Notes: generated by a model from the letters alone, not told the origin. A DNA stretch of 64,000 nt from Candidatus Fukatsuia endosymbiont of Tuberolachnus salignus (GCF_964030845.1 NZ_OZ034983.1:1178001-1242000); one strand, 5' to 3'. Shown: positions 34,142 through 43,555, counted from the stretch's first letter. Made by a program: numbers and translations.

Positions 34142-34517
34142 ATAATCGAAAAGATGAAATTGGGTGTATGTAGACTCAGGGTGTGCAGTGCCATGCGCAT
34201 TTGAAATGCGACCCTTGGGAGTCTTCGTCACTTTCGGATTTAAAATCCGTAAATTAAATAGAGGTAAGTTGTCTTCATTATGAAGACAACTGCTCGCTTT
34301 AATGTTGAGGAGGCGGATTGCATTGATATTTCGATGAACTTACCCTGCTCAATTTTTAATAAATTGATTTTATGGATAATGTTCAGAATGCAAAATCACA
34401 CTCTGGAATAAAATCCACCAGTTAGCACTGCCACACGCTGTTTCTTCCTATTCATTTTATTCACTTTTATCGACATAACGCGACGACATGTCGATCGCAT
34501 CAACACAGGAGCACCCT
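34142..34517. other. Intergenic region with three hairpins
   Basis: About 375 bp with no gene. Hairpins: GCATTTGAAATGC near 34200, GGATTTAAAATCC near 34238, and the perfect GTTGTCTTCA-TTA-TGAAGACAAC at 34269-34291. They may terminate or stall lysis-gene transcription. None has a strong U-run. Confidence 0.45.
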
Positions 34518-34730
34518 ATGTACACCATCAAAGTTAATTTCGGCAACGGTCAAGGTGAAGTTGGCTATCCGAGCGCCCATTGGGGCTGGAACCGCAATGC
34601 TCAACGCCTTGATATCGCCTCCAACGGTATCAGTGATGCCATTCATCTTGCCCCCTCAGATACTGCCTTTGTGCTGAACGCCGCAGGCCAGACGGTAGCG
34701 ACCTATACCCATCTCGATAAATCCCCCTAA
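34518..34730 (+). CDS. Small hypothetical phage protein
   Basis: 70 residues (MYTIKVNFGNGQGEVGYPSA; then AIHLAPSDTAFVLNAAGQTV). The start is chosen at the ATG preceded by CAGGAGCACCCT. Probably a beta-rich structural or morphogenesis accessory protein upstream of the terminase genes. No family known to me. Confidence 0.6.
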   Translation: MYTIKVNFGNGQGEVGYPSAHWGWNRNAQRLDIASNGISDAIHLAPSDTAFVLNAAGQTVATYTHLDKSP

Positions 34731-34748
34731 CCCAAGGAATTCTCATCA

Positions 34749-35357
34749 TGGCAAAGCCTGACTGGGAGGCCATCGAATCGGCTTACCGCGCGGGTGCGTT
34801 GTCTGTCCGTGCGATAGCAAAACGCTACGGCTTACCGCGCGGGTGTGTTGTCTGTCCGTGCGATAGCAAAACGCTATCAGGTACCTGAATCGACCCTCAG
34901 GAAATTTGCAGTAAGAAACGCGTGGCAAAGAGACCTGACCGAGAAAGTGGCGGCGGCCACAAAAGATAAAGTGGTGCGCAGTGCGGCTGTGCGCACTTTT
35001 TCTACTAAAAATACTGTGCGCACCGACCACGATATTATTGAACAAGCTTCGGATGAAGCTTTGTCTGTCGTTTTATCCCATCGTGTGGCCTTAGCCGGTT
35101 GGCGGCAGATTGCTAACCATCTGAAAGCCTTCCTCAGCAGTACCGTTATCACCGAAGACAACCATGCTGCTCTTGCCAGAACGCTCAGCGCCGGGGTGGA
35201 TGCGCAACTGAAATTGATTAAAGGTGAGCGCGATGCCTATGGCTTGAACAACGAGACGGCGCCAGGGGCCGAGAAAGAGTTGGCACAATGGATGAAAGAC
35301 CTCGCGGAAGGCAACGCCCATGGCATTCGATCCAACGCTGAAAACAAAATTAGCTGA
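34749..35357 (+). pseudogene. terS: Terminase small subunit, frameshifted by a 49-bp duplication
   Basis: From the ATG at 34749 the frame reads AKPDWEAIESAYRAGALSVR and AIAKRY, then runs into a second copy of the preceding 49 bp and shifts frame, stopping soon after. In the downstream frame the rest of the protein is intact: YQVPESTLRKFAVRNAWQRD through KELAQWMKDLAEGN. The N-terminal part is a DNA-binding helix-turn-helix typical of small terminases. Re-initiation at GTG 34845 could give a 170-residue protein lacking ~30 residues. Packaging initiation is probably impaired. Confidence 0.8.
34779..34876 (+). repeat. 49-bp tandem duplication
   Basis: Two adjacent 49-bp units (from CGGCTTACCGCG) differ at one base (GTGCGTT versus GTGTGTT). 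Because 49 is not a multiple of 3, it breaks the small terminase frame. Confidence 0.9.
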
Positions 35358-36810
35358 TCGCTTTTGGCGCTTAAACCACCTGTATTTTATTACCGATAAA
35401 CACGGACGTAAAATCCGTTTTACGATGACGGCGCAGCAGCGTGCCTATTTCACGGGGATGCATACACGCAATCTGATTTTGAAAGCCCGTCAGCTGGGCT
35501 TTACCACCGAGGTGTGCCTTATCCAACTGGATGCCGCACTCTTTGAGTCAGCCAAATGTGCCTTGATTGCACATACCTTAAACGATGCCAAACGCCTGTT
35601 CCGCGAGAAAGTGAAATACGCCTACGACCATTTGCCTGACCTTCTTAAACGTGCTAATCCCGCCCGCAATGATTCCGCAGGCGAATTGGTGTTTCACAAC
35701 GGCGGCTCACTGTACATCAGCACCTCCTTTCGCGGTGGCACCTTGCGCTATTTGCATATTTCCGAATTCGGCAAGCTGTGTGCCAAATTTCCTGAGAAAG
35801 CCCGTGAAATCGTCACTGGTGCCTTTGAAGCGGTCGCCACAGACTGCGTGGTCACCATTGAATCGACGGCAGAGGGCCGTGCGGGGTATTTTTTCGATTA
35901 CTGCCAAACGGCGGAAAAAGCCTTACTCAGCAACAAACCCTTAGGCCCATTGGATTGGAAGTTCTTCTTCTTTTCCTGGTGGAACAATCCGCAGTATGCC
36001 TTGCCGGTGAGCAGTCCGTTGCCGCCGCGCTTGCAAGCCTACTTTAGCGAGCTGCAAACCAAACAGTCGATTAGGCTAACGGCGGAACAAAAAGCCTGGT
36101 ATTACGCCAAAGAAAGCACACTGGGTGACGACATGAAACGCGAGTATCCGTCAATCCCGAGCGAGGCCTTTCAGCAATCGATTGAGGGCGCATATTACGC
36201 CAATCAGTTCCGTTATCTCTATGAGAATCAGCGCATTGGTACCTTACCGGCTAATCCGCACCTGCCGGTGCACACCTTTTGGGATTTAGGAGTAGGCGAT
36301 GCCACGGTTATCTGGTTTGTCCGTGAGGTCGGCAGTGAATTTCACCTGATGGATTATTACGAAAACAGTGGCGAAGGCCTGCGGCATTACATGCAGGTAT
36401 TGAAAGCCCGCGCCTATCACTATGGCGAACACTGGGCCCCGCACGATATTGATAATCGAGAATTAGCGGGCGACGGCAAAAGCCGTCGGCAACTGGCTTA
36501 TGAAGGTTATGCGCTGGACGGTGACATTTACCGCATCAATTTCAAGGTGGTCCCCCGATTGCGTGTCGATGAAGGCATTGAGTCGGTACGGGAAATCCTG
36601 CCGCGCTGTGCCTTTGATAGCGTGACCTGTGAACAAGGCCTCAGTCATTTGGAGCGCTACCGCAAAGCCTGGGATAACCAGTACGGCTGCTGGAAAGACA
36701 AACCGCTGCACGATGCCAGTTCCCACGCCGCCGATGCCTTTCGTTATTTTGCCGTCGCCAAAAGAAATCACCGTCAGCTTCGGGGGCAGGTAACCCCCTT
36801 AAGACTGTAA
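35320..36810 (+). CDS. terL: Terminase large subunit
   Basis: 496 residues. The ATPase region has LILKARQLGFTTEVCLIQLD (variant Walker A), then HISEFGKLCAKFPEKAREIV (Walker B-like) and IESTAEGRAGYFF (motif III). The C-terminal nuclease region has VHTFWDLGVGDATVIWFV and a final DASSHAADAFRY Asp. It is a P22/Sf6-type packaging motor. Its start overlaps the small-subunit frame by 38 bp. It appears intact. Confidence 0.92.
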   Translation: MAFDPTLKTKLADRFWRLNHLYFITDKHGRKIRFTMTAQQRAYFTGMHTRNLILKARQLGFTTEVCLIQLDAALFESAKCALIAHTLNDAKRLFREKVKYAYDHLPDLLKRANPARNDSAGELVFHNGGSLYISTSFRGGTLRYLHISEFGKLCAKFPEKAREIVTGAFEAVATDCVVTIESTAEGRAGYFFDYCQTAEKALLSNKPLGPLDWKFFFFSWWNNPQYALPVSSPLPPRLQAYFSELQTKQSIRLTAEQKAWYYAKESTLGDDMKREYPSIPSEAFQQSIEGAYYANQFRYLYENQRIGTLPANPHLPVHTFWDLGVGDATVIWFVREVGSEFHLMDYYENSGEGLRHYMQVLKARAYHYGEHWAPHDIDNRELAGDGKSRRQLAYEGYALDGDIYRINFKVVPRLRVDEGIESVREILPRCAFDSVTCEQGLSHLERYRKAWDNQYGCWKDKPLHDASSHAADAFRYFAVAKRNHRQLRGQVTPLRL

Positions 36811-36852
36811 CGGCCCTCTACAGTCGCGTTAACAACCCATGAGAGTCAAACC

Positions 36853-38229
36853 ATGTCCGATATTTCCACGCCCCATCTTGACTACAACAGCCTGCTAGCT
36901 GCCTGGGACATCAATGACGCCCTGATGGGCGGCACCTTATGCCTACGGCAACAGGGCGAAACCTATTTACCGCGCTGGACGAATGAAGATAAACACAGCT
37001 ATCAGCAACGTCTCTCCGTCGCCACGCTGCTGCCGGCTTACGAGGAAACCCTCAAAAATAACTTAGGTCGTGTCTTTTCAGAACCGACCCAATTGAGTGA
37101 GTCCACCCCCGCCGTGATTGTCGAGTACTGCCAGGATATGGATTTGCTGGGCAACCGGCTGGATGTTTGGGCGCAAGCGTATTTCAGCCTGGCGCTGCAA
37201 TACGGCGTGGCGCATGCGCTGGTTGACTACCCCCGTGTGGAAGCATTGAAAACCCGTGCTGAGGAAAAAGCCCGTGGCGCCCGTCCCTATGCGGTGTTGA
37301 TTAACCCCCGCCAGGTCATCGGCTGGCAATCCAGCCACCAAGGAGGGCCGGTCCAGCTGACAGAATTGCGAATTAGAGAAGAGATTGTCGTCGAGACCGC
37401 CCCTTACCGCCAACAGAAAATCGCGCAAATCCGCAAGTTGACGCCCGGTCGGGTTGAACTCTACCGTAAAATCAGGCAAGCCGATGGCAGGGAAACCTGG
37501 ATACTGCACGACAGCTGGGCAACCTCCTGCCCTCGCATTCCGTTGGTGACATTGTACAGCAAACGCACCGGTTTTATGTGTGGCGCCCCGCCGCTATTGA
37601 ATCTGGCGTTACTCAATATCAAACATTGGCAAAGCCAGAGTGAGCAAGACAATATTTTGCATGTGGCCCGGGTGCCCATCCTCAATGTGTTTGGTCTTGA
37701 AACCGGCGAAAAGTTGACCATTGGTGCCTCAAGCGCGACACACTTTACTGACCGCACCAAACAGGGCAGTGCGTACACCGAACATTCGGGCGCCGCCGTA
37801 GGAGCAGGCAAAGAGGCACTGACGGATTTGGTCGAGCAGATGCGTCAAGCCGGTGGCAAGCTGTTGCGCAGTCAAAACAGTAGCACCAAGACCCTCGACC
37901 AAGTGAGCGAAGAGCGCCTACAAGAACAATCCCCGCTCTACACCCTGTCTAACTCGCTAGAAGATGCCCTCGATACCCTGTTGCAACTGATGGCAGACTG
38001 GTCAGGCGAAAAAGACGGCGGCAAGGTGGACATTCGCACCGAGCTTGAAACCACCCAGCAAGCCTTCAATGCCCCGGCCGCCCTGGCGATACAGGCACTG
38101 CGGCAAGGCGGGGATATTCGTCAGGTGGATGCCATCCGCGCCTTACAGGCACTGAACCTTATTGATGCCGATGCCAACCCGGAAACCCTGTGTGATGAAC
38201 TTAACAATTTGCCACCGGATTTACTGTAA
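36853..38229 (+). CDS. Portal protein (DUF4055 family)
   Basis: 458 residues, in the portal position right after terminase, resembling DUF4055 portal-type proteins: LPAYEETLKNNLGRVFSEPT, GVAHALVDYPRV, LINPRQVIGWQ, and the helical SSTKTLDQVSEERLQEQSP near the C-terminus. It forms the dodecameric DNA gate of the capsid. GAGAG precedes the ATG. Confidence 0.8.
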   Translation: MSDISTPHLDYNSLLAAWDINDALMGGTLCLRQQGETYLPRWTNEDKHSYQQRLSVATLLPAYEETLKNNLGRVFSEPTQLSESTPAVIVEYCQDMDLLGNRLDVWAQAYFSLALQYGVAHALVDYPRVEALKTRAEEKARGARPYAVLINPRQVIGWQSSHQGGPVQLTELRIREEIVVETAPYRQQKIAQIRKLTPGRVELYRKIRQADGRETWILHDSWATSCPRIPLVTLYSKRTGFMCGAPPLLNLALLNIKHWQSQSEQDNILHVARVPILNVFGLETGEKLTIGASSATHFTDRTKQGSAYTEHSGAAVGAGKEALTDLVEQMRQAGGKLLRSQNSSTKTLDQVSEERLQEQSPLYTLSNSLEDALDTLLQLMADWSGEKDGGKVDIRTELETTQQAFNAPAALAIQALRQGGDIRQVDAIRALQALNLIDADANPETLCDELNNLPPDLL

Positions 38230-38323
38230 CGCCCGCGTGGCATCGTGAGGTGACGCGCAGGCTGTATAAAAACACCCCGTTATCCTCATGCCATCAAACC
38301 GGTTTTTCTATTAAGGGGTTACC

Positions 38324-39418
38324 ATGTCCACAGTCAACCAACGTCTGCGTGATGAAGCCCTGGCACACAGTCTGTTTCAATCACGCTATGCTCTCGGGGT
38401 GGTTAAAGAAAAGGTGGCACTACTCAACCAATATGATGCTGAACTAACCGCCCGACTTTTCGGGAAATTGGAGAAGGTTAATCCGCAACACATCGAAGTC
38501 AAACAGTTAGCCCGCTTGTTAGCCTGTGTCCAAGAGGTGAATCAGCAGGCAATGAGTACCCTGTATTTATCGCTCAGCGAGGAATTGCTAGCCTTTGCTG
38601 AGCACGAAGCGGGTTATCACTGCCGTCTCTTTGATACCCTGCTGCCTGATGGGGTGCTACACCGCTATCCCTTAGCGATTATCACCGCAGAACAGGTTTA
38701 CGCGGCAGCGATGGCGCAGCCCTTTCAAGGGCGTTTACTGCGCGACTGGGTCAGTCATCTGGAAAGCGATCGCTTTCAGCGTATCAACAACGCGGTAAAA
38801 AACGGGTTTCTCTTGGGTGATACCGTCGAGCAAATTACACGCAAAGTACGCGGGAGCAGGGCAAAACAGTATCAAGATGGGGTACTGGACATCAGTCGCA
38901 AAAATCTCACCAGTGTGGTCAAAACCGCTGTTAACCATGTTTCAGCGGTAGCACGGGATAAATTTGCTGAAAATAACGCCGCAATGATAGACAGAAAACA
39001 GTGGCTCAGTACGCTGGATAACAAAACCTCATCACCCTGTGTTATCCGTGACCGTTTGTGCTACACCCTAGCCGGCCAGCCACTCGGCCACAAAATCCCC
39101 TATCTGCAAGGACCGGGACGCCTGCACTTTTGCTGTCGCTCAACGGAGACACTGGTCATCAAATCCTGGCGCGCCCTGGGCATTGACTTAGATGAGCTGG
39201 ACCCGGGCACACGCGCCAGCCTGGACGGGCAAGTGCCTGCGGATACCACGTATTCTGACTGGTTACAGCAACAACCTTACGCGCGGCAAATCCAAGTCCT
39301 GGGTAAAACCCGCGCTAAAATGCTGCGAGAGGAGGGACGGCGTCCCGACGCATTTTTTAGCGACAAAGGGGAATGGCTCACGTTAGAACAGCTGCGCGAA
39401 ACCCTCCATATAGAGTAA
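38324..39418 (+). CDS. Phage minor head protein (Mu gpF-like)
   Basis: 364 residues. The first 200 are helical. The conserved head-morphogenesis region has NAAMIDRKQWLSTLDNKTSS, then CVIRDRLCYT and GPGRLHFCCRST with paired Cys, typical of the SPP1 gp7/Mu gpF domain. It is located between portal and scaffold. It is thought to be an internal minor head or DNA-ejection factor. An upstream AAGGGG is 8 bp from the start. Confidence 0.82.
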   Translation: MSTVNQRLRDEALAHSLFQSRYALGVVKEKVALLNQYDAELTARLFGKLEKVNPQHIEVKQLARLLACVQEVNQQAMSTLYLSLSEELLAFAEHEAGYHCRLFDTLLPDGVLHRYPLAIITAEQVYAAAMAQPFQGRLLRDWVSHLESDRFQRINNAVKNGFLLGDTVEQITRKVRGSRAKQYQDGVLDISRKNLTSVVKTAVNHVSAVARDKFAENNAAMIDRKQWLSTLDNKTSSPCVIRDRLCYTLAGQPLGHKIPYLQGPGRLHFCCRSTETLVIKSWRALGIDLDELDPGTRASLDGQVPADTTYSDWLQQQPYARQIQVLGKTRAKMLREEGRRPDAFFSDKGEWLTLEQLRETLHIE

Positions 39419-39516
39419 AAAATCAACATGTCAGCACAACTTAACATGTTCTCTCATCACGTAAAGTAGCAAAAACTGGACATTTTAAAATAGCGTTGAT
39501 AACCAACTTCACACAG

Positions 39517-39539
39517 GCCACCCCAGGGTGGCTTTTTTT
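39517..39539 (+). terminator. Rho-independent terminator inside the late operon
   Basis: GCCACC and GGTGGC pair around CCAG, followed by T7. It lies between the minor head and scaffold genes; Q-modified polymerase would have to read through it. Confidence 0.8.
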
Positions 39540-39619
39540 ATGAACAGCTGTGAGCGGAAGCGACACAGCGCCCGGGTCGGATGACCGGTTAACCCAGCCT
39601 GCGGGCGGAGACAATAGCA

Positions 39620-40372
39620 ATGAAATTGCACCTCGATACAGAAGGAAAAGCGGTACTGGAAAACGGCATGCCGGTGTATTTGCATGAGGACGGCAAAGCG
39701 ATCCCCTTTGATGCGGTGGCAGCCTTGAACAAAATTAGCGCCCTCAATGGGGAAGCCAAAAGCCACCGTGAGGCCAAGGAAGCACTCGAAGCCAAGCTCA
39801 AGGCGTTTGCCGGCATTGACGACCCAGCGAAAGCCCGTGAAGCACTGCAAACGCTCACCCACATCGATCAAAAGAAATTAATCGAGGCCGGTGCGGTCGA
39901 CCAGGTGAAAGCACAAATCACTCAAGCTTTTCAAACTCAGCTTGACGAGGCCAGCAGCAAAAATAAAACCCTGGAAGCCCAGTTGTATCAAGAGATGATT
40001 GGCGGACGTTTCAGCAGCTCGACGTTTATCCAGGATAACCTGGCGATCCCGGCGGATTTGGTGCAAGCCCGGTTCGGTCACGCATTCAGCATTGACGCAG
40101 GTAAAGTGGTCGCCACGGATGCGGCAGGCAACAAGGTATTCTCACGCCGTCAGCCCGGGGAAATCGCGGAGTTTGAGGAAGCCTTAGAATACCTCATCGA
40201 ACAGTATCCGCACAAAGACCACATTCTGAAAGCCTCCGGCCACCGTGGCGGCGGTTCACAACCCACACCCCAGCAGCACGGACACAAAACACTCAAACGC
40301 AGCGCCTTTGATGCCTTGGACATCGGCAGCAAACAGGCCGCACTCAAAGACGGTATCTCGATCGTCGATTAA
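39620..40372 (+). CDS. Capsid scaffolding-type protein
   Basis: 250 residues. The central region is strongly helical (AALNKISALNGEAKSHREAK, EALEAKLKAF, LDEASSKNKTLEAQLYQEM), and a basic C-terminal helix (GHKTLKRSAFDALDIGSKQA) precedes the coat gene, as in phage scaffolds (DUF6651-type). It would guide coat assembly and leave the capsid. Confidence 0.72.
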   Translation: MKLHLDTEGKAVLENGMPVYLHEDGKAIPFDAVAALNKISALNGEAKSHREAKEALEAKLKAFAGIDDPAKAREALQTLTHIDQKKLIEAGAVDQVKAQITQAFQTQLDEASSKNKTLEAQLYQEMIGGRFSSSTFIQDNLAIPADLVQARFGHAFSIDAGKVVATDAAGNKVFSRRQPGEIAEFEEALEYLIEQYPHKDHILKASGHRGGGSQPTPQQHGHKTLKRSAFDALDIGSKQAALKDGISIVD

Positions 40373-40406
40373 TTACACACCTTACCCTTAACCCTGGAGC
40401 AACAGC

Positions 40407-41432
40407 ATGGCAGGCAATACCTTAACGGGGTTGATCCCCACCATTTATACCGCATTAGACAGCGTTTCCCGTGAGCAAGTCGGTTTTATTCCCGCCGTCG
40501 CCCGTAACAGCAAAGCGGAAACCGCCGCCCTCGATCAAAATATCACCGCACCGGTGGCCCCCATCGCTAAAACGGTGGACATCGTGCCCGGTCCCACGGC
40601 GGCAGGCAGTGCGGAACAAACACTCAGTACGGTGGAAGTTAAAATCAGCAAATCCAAAATGGCGCCCGTGCAATGGAACGGGGAAGAACAACTGGCTGTC
40701 GGAAAGGCAGGGAGCACTCCCTTTGGCGTCAAAGAAGACCTGGCCGATTTTGCCGATGCGCGTCGCGTGCTGGAAGATAACGGGGCCCCGACCACCGATT
40801 TGCAAATGGTCTTGGGGTCAGCGGCTATTTCCAACATTCGTGGCAAACAATCCGTCTTGTTTAAAGTCAACGAAGCGGGCAGCGAAGCCCTGTTACGTGA
40901 AGGCACCATCGGGCGTATCGAAGGCTTTAATTTGCACAATTCCGCGGGCATCAAACGGGTCACAGCAGGGACGGGTAGCGGGTTTCTGGTCAACAAAGCG
41001 GGCGGTTATCACGTCGGCAATCAGCTCATTGCCGTAGACAGTGGAAGCGGCACGATAAACCGAGGGGATATTGTCACCTTTACCGGCGATACGCATCAAT
41101 ACGTGGTGGCAGCAGCCAGCGCCTCGACTATCACCTTGTCTGCACCGGGCTTGTTGCAAGACCTGGCGGACAACACCGCTGTCACGCTGGTTGGTCACTA
41201 CACCGCTAACATGGCATTCGATCGCAATGCATTCCTGCTGGCGTCACGGACACCGGCGATGCCTCAAGGCGGGGATATCGCCGATGATGTGATGAATGTC
41301 ACCGATCCGGTCTCCGGCATGACTTTCCAGGTGGCGCTCTACCGTCAGTATCATCAGATACGCTATGAAGTCGGGCTAGCCTGGGGTGTCGCGGCAGTGA
41401 AACCGGAGCACAGTGCGCTGATTTTAGGCTAA
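40407..41432 (+). CDS. Major capsid protein, P22 coat-like
   Basis: 341 residues. N-terminal NTLTGLIPTIYTALDSVSRE, the central LREGTIGRIEGFNLHNSAGI, and C-terminal DPVSGMTFQVALYRQYHQIR with LAWGVAAVKPEHSALI are characteristic of P22-type coat proteins. It follows the scaffold gene by 34 bp. Intact. Confidence 0.85.
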   Translation: MAGNTLTGLIPTIYTALDSVSREQVGFIPAVARNSKAETAALDQNITAPVAPIAKTVDIVPGPTAAGSAEQTLSTVEVKISKSKMAPVQWNGEEQLAVGKAGSTPFGVKEDLADFADARRVLEDNGAPTTDLQMVLGSAAISNIRGKQSVLFKVNEAGSEALLREGTIGRIEGFNLHNSAGIKRVTAGTGSGFLVNKAGGYHVGNQLIAVDSGSGTINRGDIVTFTGDTHQYVVAAASASTITLSAPGLLQDLADNTAVTLVGHYTANMAFDRNAFLLASRTPAMPQGGDIADDVMNVTDPVSGMTFQVALYRQYHQIRYEVGLAWGVAAVKPEHSALILG

Positions 41433-41508
41433 GACAGCGGCGTGATAGCCGCTTTATTTTAACTGAATAGAGATAAGCATAAGTCTAACTCATATACAAA
41501 AAAGCGGG

Positions 41509-41739
41509 TCACCCGATTCTTGGGGGCATCATGATATCCTGTCGATCAGTAATCTGTTGAGATAAAGGACACGAGGGGGTTGTTTTCTGTTGAGAACAAA
41601 CGAGCAGGCGTGAAAGCCACGGACCTTCAGGTACCATCCAAACTTTACAACCCGCAGGAACCGCAGCAGGGGAAGCAAAGGTAAACATTGGCGATAATAA
41701 AATTGGTAATAGTGTCAAAAGTTTCTTGGTCCTTTTCAT
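41509..41739 (-). CDS. Small secreted Cys-containing protein, reverse-oriented in the head operon
   Basis: 76 residues. A Sec signal peptide (MKRTKKLLTLLPILLSPM, cleavage likely after TFA) leaves a ~54-residue mature peptide with three Cys (AGCKVW, LLVCSQQ, PSCPLS). AAGGA lies 10 bp upstream of the ATG. It runs against the late genes, with AT-rich flanks, like a moron. It could be an exported factor acting on the envelope or host; no family recognised. Confidence 0.6.
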   Translation of the reverse strand: MKRTKKLLTLLPILLSPMFTFASPAAVPAGCKVWMVPEGPWLSRLLVCSQQKTTPSCPLSQQITDRQDIMMPPRIG

Positions 41740-41945
41740 GTAAATATCCTTTTTTTCCGTAACAATCCAAATGTTGTATTTAATGTCACTGTACCATGAT
41801 GCAATATAAACAGGGTTGCAAGTAAAGGTACGTAATTAAAATACACGACTAACATATTGATTGTAAAGTATATTTTGTGTGAATATGTGGTCTACTTAGT
41901 GAGGCTTATGCTTATCCCGAATCGAGGTTATGTTAGGAAAAAAGC
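41740..41945. other. Spacer upstream of the moron-like gene
   Basis: About 200 AT-rich bp without a gene. It should contain the promoter of the minus-strand secreted-peptide gene. Confidence 0.4.
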
Positions 41946-42119
41946 ATGACGAAAAACAAAAAAGACAATACAGCAGTAACACCACCGCCTTCAGCACTTA
42001 TCCCGATGATGCATCCTTCCCCTCTTCACCCTGATGATCCGATAACCGCCAATGTGCATCCCGATGAAATCACCCGCTGGCTGGATGAAGGCTGGCAACA
42101 CAGTGAACAGGAAAAATAA
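41946..42119 (+). CDS. Small proline-rich phage protein
   Basis: 57 residues (MTKNKKDNTAVTPPPSALIP; later HPDEITRWLDEGWQHSEQ). AGGAAAAAAGC precedes the ATG, and the next gene starts 2 bp after its stop. Its position between coat and head-tail joining genes is usual for small head-completion accessory ORFs. No defined function. Confidence 0.6.
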   Translation: MTKNKKDNTAVTPPPSALIPMMHPSPLHPDDPITANVHPDEITRWLDEGWQHSEQEK

Positions 42120-42120
42120 C

Positions 42121-42600
42121 ATGCTCATCACGGATATCAATTCACCCGAAAGGGAAAGTTATGCCCGTGTCGCCGATTTGCGACGACTCGCCAGCAAACG
42201 AGGTGAGCCGCTCCCCGAGGAGGACATTGCCTGTGAAACCTTGTTGATAAAAGCTCTGGATTACCTGGCGGGACTGAACTGGCAAGGCGAACGGACCACC
42301 GCTTCTCAGCCCCTGGCCTGGCCGCGCTCAGGGGTTATCTTCGATGGCTATTTATTGCCCAAAGAGTGCATTCCATCACAAGTCCTTCAGGCGCAATGCC
42401 GTCTGGCGTTGGCCGCACAGGCTATCGATTTGACGCCGTCGTTTTCAGGTGGCAAGGAAGTTATTCAGGAAAGTGTTTCAGGGGCAATCAGTGTGACCTA
42501 TGCGTCGGGGTCTGCTTCGTCACCTCATTTTAGCTGGTTGCCTGGCTTACTGCACGGCCTGCTCATCAGCAGCTGCCAAATCCAGCTCGTCAGGGGGTGA
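42121..42600 (+). CDS. Head-tail joining protein (DnaT-like ssDNA-binding type)
   Basis: 159 residues. YARVADLRRLASKRGEPLPE, then CETLLIKALDYLAGLNWQGE and the PLAWPRSGVIFDGYLLPKEC motif are typical of the phage head-tail adaptor family often annotated as DnaT-like. It likely forms the first connector ring under the portal. Confidence 0.72.
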   Translation: MLITDINSPERESYARVADLRRLASKRGEPLPEEDIACETLLIKALDYLAGLNWQGERTTASQPLAWPRSGVIFDGYLLPKECIPSQVLQAQCRLALAAQAIDLTPSFSGGKEVIQESVSGAISVTYASGSASSPHFSWLPGLLHGLLISSCQIQLVRG

Positions 42601-42604
42601 TGAC

Positions 42605-42955
42605 ATGGCGATCAATGATGCAGGCTTACGCCGTGCTGCCGACCGTTTATTGCGTGACAATGGTGTCCCTTATACCCTACAGCGAGGCGGGGGTGTTCAG
42701 GTCATCAAAGGCGTTGAAATCGCTGTTCCGCTAGAAAATCACAGGCTGACGGGTGTCATGGCGCGTTACACCACCGGTGAAATTGATGGCACGCTTATCC
42801 AACAAGGTGACAGTAAAATGATGGCAACCGCTGAGACGGAAATTTATCAGGGCGATCGCCTTCTTATCGAGGGCAAAGCCCATCGGGTGATACAGGTCAC
42901 TCCCGTGAAACCTGCTGCATTGCTGCTGTGTTATCAATTGCAACTGAGAGCCTAA
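42605..42955 (+). CDS. Head-tail connector (stopper-type) protein
   Basis: 116 residues (MAINDAGLRRAADRLLRDNG; later AETEIYQGDRLLIEGKAHRV). The size, position and beta-rich C-terminal half match head closure/stopper proteins of siphoviruses. The stop codon lies at the edge of a 138-bp inverted-repeat element. Confidence 0.65.
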   Translation: MAINDAGLRRAADRLLRDNGVPYTLQRGGGVQVIKGVEIAVPLENHRLTGVMARYTTGEIDGTLIQQGDSKMMATAETEIYQGDRLLIEGKAHRVIQVTPVKPAALLLCYQLQLRA

Positions 42956-42957
42956 GA

Positions 42958-43095
42958 ACCTGTTCTAAATCTCTTGTGCTTGCTGATACTTCGTCAAAAA
43001 CGCGCTCAAAATGCTCATTTACTCTCTGTAAACTGCGCTTTTTCACACGTTTTTTCCTCGTCTGAGCGTCGCTCAAGAAGATTTGGAACAGGCTC
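42958..43095. mobile_element. MITE-like inverted-repeat element
   Basis: 138 bp with ~22-bp imperfect terminal inverted repeats (ACCTGTTCTAAATCTCTTG at the left; the inverse of AGCCTGTTCCAAATCTTCTTG at the right) and a possible 6-bp CTAAGA direct repeat on both sides (42952-42957, 43096-43101). It lies between two head-tail genes and displaces the ribosome site of the next gene. Confidence 0.65.
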
Positions 43096-43100
43096 TAAGA

Positions 43101-43555
43101 TGACGGATAACAAACCTTTTATGGCCTCCATGACTGCCTTTATTAACCAGAGTAAACAGGCGCATCAGGCACTCCCCCAGGTGCTGGGCATGAAAATATT
43201 GGCAAGATTGGTGACAATGTCGCCAGTGGGTAACGCGGACACCTGGCAAGGCAAAGCGCCACCCGGCTATACCGGTGGTCGATTTCGCGGCAATTGGCAG
43301 GTGACCTTTGATGTGCCCGCAGAAACAGAAACCGGACGCATTGACCCCCGTGGCAATCTGACGCTAACGGAGGGAATGCAGCAATTAACGCAGTTTACGC
43401 CGGGTACGCAGGCCATCTATTTCAGCAACACCGTGCCCTATGCCTATCGGCTGGAGTTCGGTCACTCGAAACAGGCGCCCAACGGTATGGTTCGTGTCAC
43501 CGCGGAAGCATTCCAGACGCTGTTTAACCAGGCGGTTAAGGAGATGAAAAAATGA
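43101..43555 (+). CDS. Phage neck/tail-completion protein (HK97 gp10-like)
   Basis: 151 residues. ALPQVLGMKILARLVTMSPV, then YTGGRFRGNWQVTFDVP and FSNTVPYAYRLEFGHSKQAP are typical of the HK97 gp10-like family. The frame is open back into the MITE-like element; I start at the ATG at 43101 that immediately follows it. No good Shine-Dalgarno remains, so expression may be reduced. Confidence 0.72.

Noticed and set aside
42974..43100. Longer N-terminus for the neck protein starting inside the MITE-like element
   Set aside because: The extension encodes the inverted-repeat element and has no family similarity; the ATG right after the element fits the family start.
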